This document shows, piece after piece, positions 1-8,586 of a stretch of DNA of 64,000 nucleotides. Both the position numbers and the translations under genes were made by a program. Each line of letters begins with the position of its first letter. Within the stretch, counting starts at the first letter, position 1. Below the pieces are notes generated by a model that did no database searches, was not told the DNA's origin, and was given only the letters and a program-made list of their open reading frames with translations. Source of the stretch: Streptomyces sp. NBC_00459 (lineage in GTDB: Bacteria > Actinomycetota > Actinomycetes > Streptomycetales > Streptomycetaceae); contig NZ_CP107903.1 of assembly GCF_036013955.1 (NCBI RefSeq), positions 992,001 through 1,056,000 on the forward strand, read 5' to 3'.

Positions 1-869
1 GGCTGCCCGCTCCGCTGCCCCTGGCCCGGACTCTTCCGGTCCTTCTGCTCTTTCTGGTTCTGGTTGAACTCGGCGACGTTGCGCTGGTGTTCGGCGTAGT
101 CGGCCGTGAAGCGGGTGTCCCCCGGCTTGACGGTGACGAAGTACAGCCAGTCGCCCGGCGTCGGGTTGATGGCGGCGCGCATCGCCTCCTCGCCGGGGTT
201 GGCGATCGGCGTGGGCGGCAGGCCCATGCGCTGATAGGAGTTGTACGGGCTGTTCAGGCGGGTGTCGTTCGCCGTCGTCCTGAGCGTGGACCTGTTCAGC
301 GCGTAGTTGATGGTCGAGTCCATCTGCAGCGGCATCCCGCGTTCGAGCCGGTTGAAGACGACCCGGGCCACCTTTCCCATGTCCTGCTTGCCGGCGGCCT
401 CGGCCTGGACGATGCTCGCGATGGTGACGGCCTGGTAGACGTTCATGGCGTTGCGCTGCGCCCCGGCGGTGACCGGCGGACCGCCGAACTTCCGGTTGGC
501 GGTGTCGACCATGAACGACAGCAGGGATTCCGGTGTGGCCTTCTCCTTCAGCGGATAGGTCGCCGGGAAGAGATAGCCCTCGGGGTTGCCCTCGGCATCG
601 GTGGGGAGTTTCAGCCGGGCCTTGGCGAGCGACTTCTTCGTGCTCCCGGCCGGCAGGGCGAGGGCCTTGTCGACAGCCTCGTACACCTGCATGGAGCGCC
701 AGCCCTCCGGGATCAGGAGGGAGGTCGGCCGGGGGTCCCCTTCGCTGTCGACGCTCAGCAGCGGCACCGCCACGGCGGTGGCCGCGACAACGGCACCGGT
801 CGCGATGAGGACGGCCCGGCCACGGCGCGTCAGGCGAATCGTGCTCCGTGACGGAGTGTTCATCTGCAT
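1..869 (-). CDS. mltG: Endolytic transglycosylase MltG-like protein (3' end cut by window edge)
   Basis: The protein has a short basic N-terminus, then one hydrophobic segment (about residues 20-42), then a YceG/MltG-type extracytoplasmic domain. The best landmark is the stretch VTIASIVQAEA near residue 150, which corresponds to the catalytic-glutamate region of MltG; further on are the family-typical SPYNSY and GLPPTPIANPG motifs. MltG enzymes cleave nascent peptidoglycan glycan strands and set their length; older databases call this family aminodeoxychorismate lyase. About 289 residues are visible and the C-terminus lies outside the window, already within a Gln/Lys-rich low-complexity tail, so little is probably missing. 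The start is ATG at 869; a second ATG two codons downstream (863) is equally possible, and neither has a strong ribosome-binding site. The family call is good; whether it is the main or a second MltG paralogue cannot be decided here. Confidence 0.8.
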   Translation of the reverse strand, partial: MQMNTPSRSTIRLTRRGRAVLIATGAVVAATAVAVPLLSVDSEGDPRPTSLLIPEGWRSMQVYEAVDKALALPAGSTKKSLAKARLKLPTDAEGNPEGYLFPATYPLKEKATPESLLSFMVDTANRKFGGPPVTAGAQRNAMNVYQAVTIASIVQAEAAGKQDMGKVARVVFNRLERGMPLQMDSTINYALNRSTLRTTANDTRLNSPYNSYQRMGLPPTPIANPGEEAMRAAINPTPGDWLYFVTVKPGDTRFTADYAEHQRNVAEFNQNQKEQKDRKSPGQGQRSGQ

Positions 870-934
870 GCGGGCACGGTAACCCGCAGAACGTCACAAA
901 CCCGGCATATATTCATCTTGTCCGACCACACATG

Positions 935-2737
935 TCACCCGGTCGGCTCCAGTTGGGCATCACGGCGCACCAGCGCCGCGTACCGCCCGTCCTGCCGCAG
1001 CAGTTCCTCGTGCGTACCCCGTTCGACCGCGCGCCCGGAGTCCAGGACCACGATCTGGTCGGCGCCCCGAACGGTGGACAGCCGGTGCGCGATGGTGAGC
1101 GTGGTGCGGTTGGCCGACAGGGCGTCGATGGCTTCCTGGACGGCCGCTTCGGTACGGGTGTCCAGGGCGCTGGTCGCCTCGTCCAGGATGAGGACGGGCG
1201 GGTCGCGCAGGATCGTACGGGCGATGGCGAGGCGCTGTTTCTCACCGCCGGAGAAGCGGTGACCGCGCTCACCGACGACCGTGTCGTACCCGTCGGGCAG
1301 GGACGAGATGTGGTCGTGGATCTGCGCCGCCCGCGCCGCCGCGTGCAGTTCCTCGTCGGTGGCGTCCGGCTTGGCGAAGCGCAGGTTGTCGGCGACCGTG
1401 GCGTGGAAGAGGTACGTCTCCTGGGAGACGACGCCTACCGCGCGGGCGAGCGTGTCGAAGTCGAGGTCGCGGACGTCCACGCCGTCGATGGTGACCCGGC
1501 CGCCCGTCACGTCGTACAGACGGGGCACGAGGTGGCCCAGCGTGGACTTGCCGGCGCCGGTGGGGCCGACGATCGCCAGGCTGCCGCCCGCCGGGACGGC
1601 GATGTCGACCCCGTCGAGGATCGGGCGGCTCTTGTCGTCGTAGCGGAACTCGACGCCCTCCAGCCGGACTTCACCCTTGACCGTGTCGAGGTGGACCGGG
1701 TTCTCGGGCTCGGTGATGTCGATGGGCAGGTCGAGATACTCGAAGATGCGCTGGAAGAGCGCGAGCGAGGCCTGGATCTGGACGCCGGTGCTCAGCAGGC
1801 TGACGGCCGGCCGGAACAGGCCCTGCTGGAGCGAGACGAAGGCGACGAGCGTGCCGATCGAGACGGTCGGGCCGCCGAACTGGAGGGCGAGGCCCGCGGC
1901 CCAGTAGATGACGGCGGGCATGGCGGACATGACGATGCCGATGACGGCCATCCGCCAGCGACCGGCCATGCTGGAGCGCACTTCGAGGTCGACCAGCCCC
2001 TCGGACTCCGCGGCGAAGGACCGGGTGAGCGAGTCGGCGCGGCCCATCGTCCGGCCGAGCAGGATGCCGCTGACCGACAGCGACTCGGTGACCGTGGCGG
2101 CCATCGCGGCCATCTGCTTCTGGCGCTGGGTGGTGATCCGCTTGCGTTCGTTGCCCACGCGGCGGCTGATCCAGACGAACACCGGCAGCAGGAGCAGCGA
2201 CACGGCGGTCAGGCGCCAGTCGAGGGCGACCATCGCGACGATCGTGGCGACGACGCTGGTGAAGTTGGAGACCAGGGAGGTCGCGGTGGAGGTGACAGTG
2301 GCCTGCATACCGCCGATGTCGTTGGCGATGCGCGACTGGACCTCGCCCGTGCGGGTGCGGGTGAAGAAGGCGAGCGACATGTTCTGCAGACGGCCGTAGA
2401 CGGCGGTGCGCAGGTCGTGCATGACGCGCTGGCCGACGGTCGTGGAGATCAGCGTCTGCAGCACACCGAGGACGCCGCCGAGGACGGCGCTGACGATCAT
2501 CCCGAGGGCGAGCAGGCTGAGCAGTCCGGTGCGGCCCTCGGGGATCGCGACGTCGAGGATCTCCTTCAGGAGAAAGGGGGTGGCGACGGACACGAGGGAC
2601 GCTGCGGCCACCAGCAGGCCCACCACGGCGAGCCGGCCGCGGTAGGGACGGAAGAGCTTCAGGATGCGACGGACCTGGCGCGGCTGGTCCGCCGAGTCGG
2701 CGGACGGGGTCCAGGCGGGTTGACGGTCGGGTTTCAT
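935..2737 (-). CDS. ABC transporter, fused permease/ATPase (MDR-type exporter half)
   Basis: A 600-residue half-transporter: a six-helix type I exporter membrane domain (about residues 25-315) followed by a nucleotide-binding domain. The ATPase motifs are intact: Walker A GPTGAGKS, signature FSGGEKQRLAIAR, Walker B VLILDEATSALD and the H-loop in TIAHRLS. It probably works as a homodimeric drug or lipid exporter. I chose ATG 2737 because AAGGAG lies just upstream; an upstream in-frame codon at 2779 would lie on top of the promoter. The gene is divergent from a MarR regulator across about 95 bp that hold a perfect palindrome, so MarR repression lifted by a transported compound is the likely control. 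The substrate cannot be read from the sequence. Confidence 0.93.
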   Translation of the reverse strand: MKPDRQPAWTPSADSADQPRQVRRILKLFRPYRGRLAVVGLLVAAASLVSVATPFLLKEILDVAIPEGRTGLLSLLALGMIVSAVLGGVLGVLQTLISTTVGQRVMHDLRTAVYGRLQNMSLAFFTRTRTGEVQSRIANDIGGMQATVTSTATSLVSNFTSVVATIVAMVALDWRLTAVSLLLLPVFVWISRRVGNERKRITTQRQKQMAAMAATVTESLSVSGILLGRTMGRADSLTRSFAAESEGLVDLEVRSSMAGRWRMAVIGIVMSAMPAVIYWAAGLALQFGGPTVSIGTLVAFVSLQQGLFRPAVSLLSTGVQIQASLALFQRIFEYLDLPIDITEPENPVHLDTVKGEVRLEGVEFRYDDKSRPILDGVDIAVPAGGSLAIVGPTGAGKSTLGHLVPRLYDVTGGRVTIDGVDVRDLDFDTLARAVGVVSQETYLFHATVADNLRFAKPDATDEELHAAARAAQIHDHISSLPDGYDTVVGERGHRFSGGEKQRLAIARTILRDPPVLILDEATSALDTRTEAAVQEAIDALSANRTTLTIAHRLSTVRGADQIVVLDSGRAVERGTHEELLRQDGRYAALVRRDAQLEPTG

Positions 2738-2774
2738 GGGCTCCTTCGGGAGACTTGGTGAGGACGACTGGCGG

Positions 2775-2804
2775 AGCATAGCTCATTGTTACCTATACTC
2801 ACAA
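2775..2804 (-). promoter_or_regulatory. Candidate promoter for the ABC exporter
   Basis: Read on the minus strand, TTGTGA (2804-2799) and TATGCT (2780-2775) are separated by 18 bp and resemble a housekeeping sigma promoter. Transcription would start near 2768, upstream of the ATG at 2737. The -35 box lies inside the right arm of the MarR-type palindrome, which fits repression by occlusion. Confidence 0.5.
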
Positions 2805-2807
2805 TGA
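2783..2807. promoter_or_regulatory. MarR-type operator (perfect inverted repeat)
   Basis: TCATTGT (2783-2789) and ACAATGA (2801-2807) form a perfect inverted repeat around an 11-bp AT-rich spacer containing TATACT. It sits between the divergent exporter and marR genes and covers the candidate promoter elements of both. MarR dimers bind palindromes of this size, so autorepression plus exporter repression is the simplest reading. Confidence 0.7.
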
Positions 2808-2831
2808 ACTGCATCCTGATATTGTTCCCCC

Positions 2832-3302
2832 ATGAGTTCCCCCGACGCCGACGGTCCGCTCGCCGACCAGTTGCTGAACCTGACCCGCCGTCTGCACCGC
2901 AGCCACAAGCACCAGCTGGAACAGCGCGGAGTCGGCATCACCCCGGCCCAGTCCCGGCTGCTGCGCACTCTCTCGCACCACCTCCAGCATCACGGTTCTC
3001 CGCCGCGGATGGCAGATCTCGCGGAGCGCCTGGAGGTCGTACCCCGGGCGGTGACGACACTGGTGGACGCGCTGGAGGCGAGCGGCAAGGTGCGCCGGGT
3101 GCCCGATCCCGACAACCGCCGGGTGATCCGGATCGAGCTCACGGACGACGGACGCCAGGCGCTGAGCGAGCTGCGCGGAGCGCGCAGGGCGGCGGCGGAG
3201 GAGATTCTCGCGCCGCTGACGGACGAGCAGCGCACACTGCTGGGCGGGCTGCTGGACACGCTGATGGACGGGGGCGGAGCGCCGCCCGAGCGGCGCTGCT
3301 GA
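2832..3302 (+). CDS. MarR-family transcriptional regulator
   Basis: A 156-residue winged-helix regulator. The N-terminal dimerisation helix is followed by a winged HTH (about residues 50-105): MADLAERLEVVPRAVTTLVDALEASG forms the helix-turn-helix, and DPDNRRVIRIELT is the family's conserved wing with its Asp-Arg signature. The C-terminal helix completes the dimer interface. The length is typical of MarR. It is divergent from an ABC exporter and downstream of a perfect palindrome that overlaps both promoters, so it most likely represses itself and the exporter until a small ligand binds. The ligand is unknown. A 27-bp inverted repeat directly downstream ends the transcript. Confidence 0.93.
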   Translation: MSSPDADGPLADQLLNLTRRLHRSHKHQLEQRGVGITPAQSRLLRTLSHHLQHHGSPPRMADLAERLEVVPRAVTTLVDALEASGKVRRVPDPDNRRVIRIELTDDGRQALSELRGARRAAAEEILAPLTDEQRTLLGGLLDTLMDGGGAPPERRC

Positions 3303-3324
3303 CCGGAGCGCCACTGTTTCTTCA

Positions 3325-3388
3325 CATTCGACCGGGCCGTGGGTCCGCCCCCTGGAGCACTGGGGCGGACCCACGGCCCGGTCGAATG
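3325..3388. terminator. Long bidirectional terminator hairpin
   Basis: Two perfectly complementary 27-nt arms (3325-3351 and 3362-3388) flank a 10-nt loop. The hairpin lies between the convergent marR and dctA genes and probably terminates both. There is no U-tract, as is common for Streptomyces terminators. Confidence 0.85.
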
Positions 3389-3404
3389 TCGGAGGTACCG
3401 CAGA

Positions 3405-4790
3405 TCAGCTCGCGGGCTCCTTGGCCTCGGCCACCTGGGCCGGAACCACCACCTCCGCGGATCCCTCCGCGTCCGCCGCGTCGTCCTCCTCCGAGATCAC
3501 GATCTCCCGGTCCAGCACCTTCTTCGCGCGCTCCAGATCCAGAGCCCCCTCCCAGCGGGAGACCGCGAAGACGGCGACGCAGTTGCCGAGCAGGTTCGTG
3601 ACGACGCGCATCGAGTCCATGATGCGGTCGACGCCGAGCAGCAGTGCGACGGCCCCGGCCGGGATGGCCCCGAGCGAGGAGGCGGTCGCGGACAGGGCGA
3701 GGAAGGCCGAACCGGGGATGCCGGCCATGCCCTTGCTGGTGAGCATGAGCACCAGGATCACGGTGATCTGCTGACCGAGGCTGAGGTCCACGCCCACGGC
3801 CTGGGCGATGAACAGGGTGCCGATCGAGAGATAGAGCGACGCGCCGTCGAGGTTGAAGGAGTACCCGGTGGGCAGCACCAGACCCACCGCGTCGTCGCGG
3901 GCGCCGGCCTTGCGCAGCTTCAGCATCACGCGCGGCATCACGGACTCGGTGGAGGCGGTGCCGAGCGCGAGGAGCATCTCCTCACGGATGTAGCGGAGGA
4001 ACTTCCAGAGGCTGAGCCCGGTGACCATCTTGAGAGCGACGGCGAGCAGCGCGATGAAGAGCGCGGCAGCCGCATAGCAGAGAATGATCAGCTTGGCGTA
4101 CGTCTCGATCACGCCGAGTCCGTACTGGCCGATCAGGACGGCCATCGCGCCGAACACCGCGATCGGGGCGAGCCGCATGATGAAGCCGACGACCGCGAAG
4201 ATGATCTCCTGGGCCTGCTCGATGGCGGGCAGCACCTTCGGCACCTTGGTGTGGCCGAGGTGGAGCAGCGCCGCGCCCACCAGGCAGGCCAGGATCAGCA
4301 CCTGGAGGAGTTCGTTCTCGGCGAAGGCACCGATGAAGCTGGTGGGTATCGCGTTGACGATGAACTCGGTGGTCGAGGGCAGCGAGCCGCCACCCGTCTT
4401 CGCGTCGATCGCCGAGGTGTCGAGCGTGGACGGGTCGACGTTCATGCCCGAGCCGGGCTGGACGATGTTGGCGGCGAGGAGCCCGATGACCAGGGCGAGC
4501 GTGCTCGCCACCTCGAACCAGATCAGGGCCTTGAGCCCGATCCGGCCGAACGCCTTGAGATCTCCGGCCTTGGCGATGCCGACGACGACCACACAGAAGA
4601 CGAGCGGCGAGATGATCGTCTTGATCAGCCGGGTGAACCCGTCGCCGAGCGGCTTGAGATCCGTGGCCACGTCGGGCCAGAGCTTGCCGACGACGATGCC
4701 GAGCACAAGCGCGACGGCAACCTGCGCGAACAGTGAGGTACGCAGTATGCGTGCGACGCGTCGCGGCAGGGACGGTACGGACTGCGGCAC
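3405..4790 (-). CDS. dctA: C4-dicarboxylate:cation symporter (DctA/DAACS family)
   Basis: A 461-residue multi-pass membrane protein of the dicarboxylate/amino acid:cation symporter family. The family's substrate and ion-binding region is clear: GYSFNLDGASLYLSIGTLF, then the hairpin region ASSLGAIPAGAVALLLGVDR and NLLGNCVAVFAVSRWEG, as in DctA. It should import succinate, fumarate and malate with H+ or Na+. The C-terminus has an acidic tail (EEDDAADAEGSAE). I chose GTG at 4790 because GGAGGA sits 6 nt upstream; a GTG two codons earlier abuts that site. A glutamate or aspartate symporter (GltP) is the main alternative, since the family does not separate cleanly by eye. Confidence 0.87.
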   Translation of the reverse strand: MPQSVPSLPRRVARILRTSLFAQVAVALVLGIVVGKLWPDVATDLKPLGDGFTRLIKTIISPLVFCVVVVGIAKAGDLKAFGRIGLKALIWFEVASTLALVIGLLAANIVQPGSGMNVDPSTLDTSAIDAKTGGGSLPSTTEFIVNAIPTSFIGAFAENELLQVLILACLVGAALLHLGHTKVPKVLPAIEQAQEIIFAVVGFIMRLAPIAVFGAMAVLIGQYGLGVIETYAKLIILCYAAAALFIALLAVALKMVTGLSLWKFLRYIREEMLLALGTASTESVMPRVMLKLRKAGARDDAVGLVLPTGYSFNLDGASLYLSIGTLFIAQAVGVDLSLGQQITVILVLMLTSKGMAGIPGSAFLALSATASSLGAIPAGAVALLLGVDRIMDSMRVVTNLLGNCVAVFAVSRWEGALDLERAKKVLDREIVISEEDDAADAEGSAEVVVPAQVAEAKEPAS

Positions 4791-4930
4791 GAGCACTCCT
4801 CCAAGAAGCTTCTGGGATGCGGAAAAGCGATTCCGCGTCGCACACTATTGAGGAGTCGTGGATCCCGACTGCAACCTGCGTATTTCAGCGGTGTAAATCA
4901 TCGGCCGTCCCCACCGCACGCACCGCTCTC

Positions 4931-6568
4931 TCAGCAGCGGTCGCGGTCCTCCGTGAGCACCCCCTGCACGGTCACCAGCGAACGGTCGTGGCATCCGGCC
5001 GAGCCGTACAGCCGGTGGCGCTCACTCGTCTTCCCGACGGCGTGACGCTGGTCGCGCGGCACGTTCGCCGTATACGTCGCGTCGCCCGTGTACGCGTCGT
5101 CGAGCCACGACCACGCCGTACGCCGCCCCCCGAACGTCTCGGCGACCGCCTCCCGGTCGCCGAGCGTGAGCACGGTCCGCAGCCGGTCGCCCGCGCCGAG
5201 TGTGGTCGTGCCGTCCATCGTGTACGTCCGCTGCGTGCGGACGGTCCTGGCCGGCCCGCGTCCGTCGACGGTGACGTTCTCGGCGTCCGTCCAGGTGGCG
5301 GTGAGGCCGTCGGTGTTCTCGCCGTCGGTCCAGCGGTGCACGGAGGTGTTGGCGAGGGCGCGGCCGACCGTGGTGACAACCCGGCCGTGCGAGGTGTCGA
5401 CATACCCGGTGACGGTCAGACGGTGACCGCCATCGGTGTCGAGACGGTTCTGCCCGTCGGCCGAACCAGGTGTGTATGTCGAGGAGTTGGCGAGGCCACT
5501 CGCATGGCGGGAGGTGAGCCTGCCGGTGACCCGAGCGCGCTCGGCGTCCTGCCAGACGAGGACGTTGACGGGGGTGCTCCAGCCCGCCTGCCCTTCCGGC
5601 ACGCCGACGACGGAGACCTCCACGTCGTGCGGCCGGCCGTCGTTGAGGAGCCCGGCGAAGGGGGTCAGATCGTATTCGATCGGTTTGATGTCGAAGGCGC
5701 GCGGTCCCGGAATCACGTACCAGAGAAAGGGGTTGGACCAGCCACCGGTCCACACGGTCGGGAACGGGGCGGCGATTCCGGCCAGTTGGCCGTCTACCTT
5801 GATCTGCACCTCGCGGTACGGGCCGTCCGTGGCCTTGCAGGAGTAGGGGGCCGCGTCGGGGACGGTGAGGTACCAGTACTCCTCGCAGCCTCCGCCGGAG
5901 CCGGTCGCGTACACCTCGGCGACGATGCGTTCACTGTTGCGCGGAGTGGTGAGGGTGCCGTCCTGGAGGGTGAGGACGCGGTCCGGAGTGTCCTTCGCAG
6001 CGGGGGTCCCAGCCGGCTCGTCGTAGAACGTCAGCGTGACCTTGACGTCGAGGATGCCGGTGTAGGTGTCGTTGACAACGTTTCCGATGAGCATCTCGAC
6101 GGGCCGGGCCTTGCTCAGGGTGTCGCTGTAGCGCGTGACGTCCTTCTCGACGGACCAGGAGATGCCGTCGGGTGAGGGCTGCGGAGTGGAGGTACGGAGG
6201 ACTTCGACGCCGCCGATGTGCAGGTAGCCGAGGCGGTCGTACTGACGTCCCTTCACCTTGCCGTCCATCCGCAGAACGACCTTGCCCCAACTCGTGCCGC
6301 AGCCGCTCGGGGGCTCGTATGTGCCCTGGTAGGGCGTGAAGTCCTTGAACTGGGCCTCGGCGACGACGACTTCGCAGGACTTGGAGCCCACCGGCCGCGT
6401 GACCGCGGGCGCGGCGGTGACCGGGTCGTGCCAGTCGGTGCCGAACTCCGCGGGGACATCGACGGACCGGGCCGCCGCCTCGGCCGACCGAGCGGGGTCC
6501 GCTCCTAGGAGGGTGCTCGCCAGGAGGGTCGCTCCGGCAAGCATGGACATGATGATCCGGCTTCTCAT
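4931..6568 (-). CDS. Secreted peptide-N4-(N-acetyl-beta-glucosaminyl)asparagine amidase A-like protein
   Basis: A 545-residue protein with an N-terminal Sec signal (MRSRIIMSMLAGATLLASTLL, cleaved after ADPARSAEA or nearby). The mature part matches the PNGase A family: FKDFTPYQGTYEPPSGCG, GKVVLRMDGKVKGRQYDRLG, the IGGVEVLRTSTPQP stretch and WYVIPGPRAFDI. Family members release whole N-glycans from asparagine, including plant glycans with core alpha-1,3-fucose that PNGase F cannot cut. The start at ATG 6568 gives a normal signal peptide; an upstream GTG at 6598 would add ten residues before it. Divergent from the ABC pair at 6772. With two alpha-L-fucosidases 27-33 kb away it suggests growth on plant glycoproteins, but activity on glycopeptides is inferred from the family only. 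Confidence 0.82.
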   Translation of the reverse strand: MRSRIIMSMLAGATLLASTLLGADPARSAEAAARSVDVPAEFGTDWHDPVTAAPAVTRPVGSKSCEVVVAEAQFKDFTPYQGTYEPPSGCGTSWGKVVLRMDGKVKGRQYDRLGYLHIGGVEVLRTSTPQPSPDGISWSVEKDVTRYSDTLSKARPVEMLIGNVVNDTYTGILDVKVTLTFYDEPAGTPAAKDTPDRVLTLQDGTLTTPRNSERIVAEVYATGSGGGCEEYWYLTVPDAAPYSCKATDGPYREVQIKVDGQLAGIAAPFPTVWTGGWSNPFLWYVIPGPRAFDIKPIEYDLTPFAGLLNDGRPHDVEVSVVGVPEGQAGWSTPVNVLVWQDAERARVTGRLTSRHASGLANSSTYTPGSADGQNRLDTDGGHRLTVTGYVDTSHGRVVTTVGRALANTSVHRWTDGENTDGLTATWTDAENVTVDGRGPARTVRTQRTYTMDGTTTLGAGDRLRTVLTLGDREAVAETFGGRRTAWSWLDDAYTGDATYTANVPRDQRHAVGKTSERHRLYGSAGCHDRSLVTVQGVLTEDRDRC

Positions 6569-6771
6569 GGCCGGTGTTCTACGGGCAGTCGGCCCCACGC
6601 GGCAATGAGGCGATCAACCGCCAATCGGGCCGAAACCACGCCTCTCGCCGGAAAACCGTTTGCCTCCGACCACGCGGTGACGCGAACCTTTCACGGCCCG
6701 TTGTCGGCCTTCCCGGCCCCTCCCACCCCCACATCCACCCCCTCATGCGAGATGCGAGTCACTGGGACGTC

Positions 6772-8586
6772 ATGAAGATCCAAGACCTTCCGTATCGAGA
6801 CCCGGGTGTACCGGACGCACGCTCGGGCCCCAGATTTCTGTGGTGGCTCTTCCGCAACCAGCTCGGCGGGCAGCTCACCGCCCTCGCCTGGGGACTGGTG
6901 CACTTCGTGGCCGTCTCCGGGCTGCCGTTCGGCGTCGGGTTCGCCGTGCAGGCCGTCGTCGACCGCTCGGGCGAACGGCTGGCCCTCGCGGGCGGGCTGA
7001 TGGTGCTGTGCGGTGTGGCCATCGCACTCGGCGACAGCATGCTGCACCGGGCCGCGGTCACCAACTGGATCACAGCGGCGGCCCGCGTCCAGCAACTGCT
7101 GGCCCGCAGGACCGCCCAGCTGGGCTCGGCCCTGACACGGCGGGTCGCGGCCGGCGAGATCGTCTCGGTCTCCACGGGTGACGTGGAGAAGATCGGCTGG
7201 TTCGTGGAGGCCCTCTCCCGGTTCACCGCCGCGGCGGTGACCGTCGTACTGGTCTGCGCCGGCCTGTACGTCTACCAGCCGGAACTCGGCATCGTGGTCG
7301 CCGTGGGCATCCCGGTCCTCGCCATCGCCGTGCTGCCGCTGCTACCGCGGGCCACCCGGCGGGCCGACTTCCAGCGTGAGAAGGCGGGCCGCGCGACCGA
7401 ACTGGCCTCGGACACCGTCGCGGGACTGCGGGTGCTGCGTGGCATCGGCGGCGAGGAACTCTTTCTCGACCGCTATCGGCGGGCCTCGCAGGAAGTCCGC
7501 CACGCGGCCGTGCGCAGCGCCCGTATGTGGGCGCTGATCTCGGCGATCCAGGTGCTGCTGCCGGGTCTGCTGATGATCGCGGTCGTCTGGCACGGCGTGC
7601 ACCTGGCCCGGCAGGGCCGGATCGCCGTCGGCGAACTGGTCACCGTGTACAGCGCGGTCATGCTGCTGACGTATCCCCTCCGGCACTTCGAGGAGATCGC
7701 CATGGCGTACTCCTTCTCCCGGCCCTCCGCGAAACGCGCCGCGCGGGTGCTGTCACTGGAGCGCGCCACGGACACGGCGGGCTCGCGCGAGGCCGTGGTG
7801 CCGACCGGGGATCTGTACGACCCCGCGACCGGGCTGCTGGCACCCGCCGGGTGTCTGACCGCCGTGGTGTGCGGCGATCCGGACACGGCGGGTCTGCTGG
7901 CGGAGCGGCTCGGCGGCCATCCTTCCGAGAAGGGCACATCGGCACTCCTCGGTGGTGTGCCGCTGGACGAACTGCCGCTCTCCAGCACCCGCACGGCCGT
8001 TCTCGTCCAGGACAAGGACCCGGTACTGCTCTCCGGTTCGCTGCGCGAGCTGCTCGACGTGCCCGCCTCGGGTGCGGTGAGCGCCACCGAGGCGCTGGCC
8101 GCGGCACAGTGCGGCGACGTCCTGGAGGCGCTCGTGCAGGGGTCGTTGGACGCCGAGGACCCGCTGGACGCGCGGATCACCGAGCGCGGGCGGTCGTTGT
8201 CGGGCGGCCAGCGCCAGAGGCTGGCGCTGGCACGGTCACTGATCACGGACCCCGAGGTGCTCGTGCTCGACGAACCGACCTCGGCCGTCGACTCGCACAC
8301 GGAGGCCCGGATCGCCGACGGGGTACGGGAGTTGCGCACCGGCCGCACGACGGTCGTGTTCACCTCCTCGCCGCTTCTCCTGGACCACGCCGACCGGGTC
8401 GTGCTGATCCACGAGGGCGAGGTCGCGGCGGTCGGTGTCCACCGCGAACTGGTGCACAAGGAACCTCGGTACCGGGCCGTCGTGACCAGGGAGACCGAGG
8501 ACGAGGAAGCCATCGGCCGCGAGCTGGACGACCTGGACGACCTGGAAGAACTGGAAGCATTCAAGGAAATCGGAGAGACGGCATGA
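6772..8586 (+). CDS. ABC exporter subunit A, fused permease/ATPase with degenerate Walker A
   Basis: A 604-residue type I exporter half: membrane domain (about residues 20-330), then a nucleotide-binding domain. The usual Walker A GxxGxGKS/T is absent: at that position the sequence reads CGDPDTAGLLAERLGG, with no P-loop lysine. The signature SLSGGQRQRLALARSL and Walker B VLVLDEPTSAVD are intact. The C-terminal tail is very acidic (EDEEAIGRELDDLDDLEEL). The stop overlaps the start of the next gene (ATGA), so the two are translationally coupled and almost certainly form a heterodimer in which this subunit donates only the signature motif. The start ATG 6772 is chosen by homology to exporter N-termini; no strong ribosome-binding site is visible, and ATG 6745 is an alternative. 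Confidence 0.9.
   Translation: MKIQDLPYRDPGVPDARSGPRFLWWLFRNQLGGQLTALAWGLVHFVAVSGLPFGVGFAVQAVVDRSGERLALAGGLMVLCGVAIALGDSMLHRAAVTNWITAAARVQQLLARRTAQLGSALTRRVAAGEIVSVSTGDVEKIGWFVEALSRFTAAAVTVVLVCAGLYVYQPELGIVVAVGIPVLAIAVLPLLPRATRRADFQREKAGRATELASDTVAGLRVLRGIGGEELFLDRYRRASQEVRHAAVRSARMWALISAIQVLLPGLLMIAVVWHGVHLARQGRIAVGELVTVYSAVMLLTYPLRHFEEIAMAYSFSRPSAKRAARVLSLERATDTAGSREAVVPTGDLYDPATGLLAPAGCLTAVVCGDPDTAGLLAERLGGHPSEKGTSALLGGVPLDELPLSSTRTAVLVQDKDPVLLSGSLRELLDVPASGAVSATEALAAAQCGDVLEALVQGSLDAEDPLDARITERGRSLSGGQRQRLALARSLITDPEVLVLDEPTSAVDSHTEARIADGVRELRTGRTTVVFTSSPLLLDHADRVVLIHEGEVAAVGVHRELVHKEPRYRAVVTRETEDEEAIGRELDDLDDLEELEAFKEIGETA

Noticed and set aside
1671..2786. Arg/His/Pro-rich open frame antisense-phase to the ABC exporter
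   Set aside because: It lies in an alternative frame of the same strand; the exporter frame carries all ATPase motifs.
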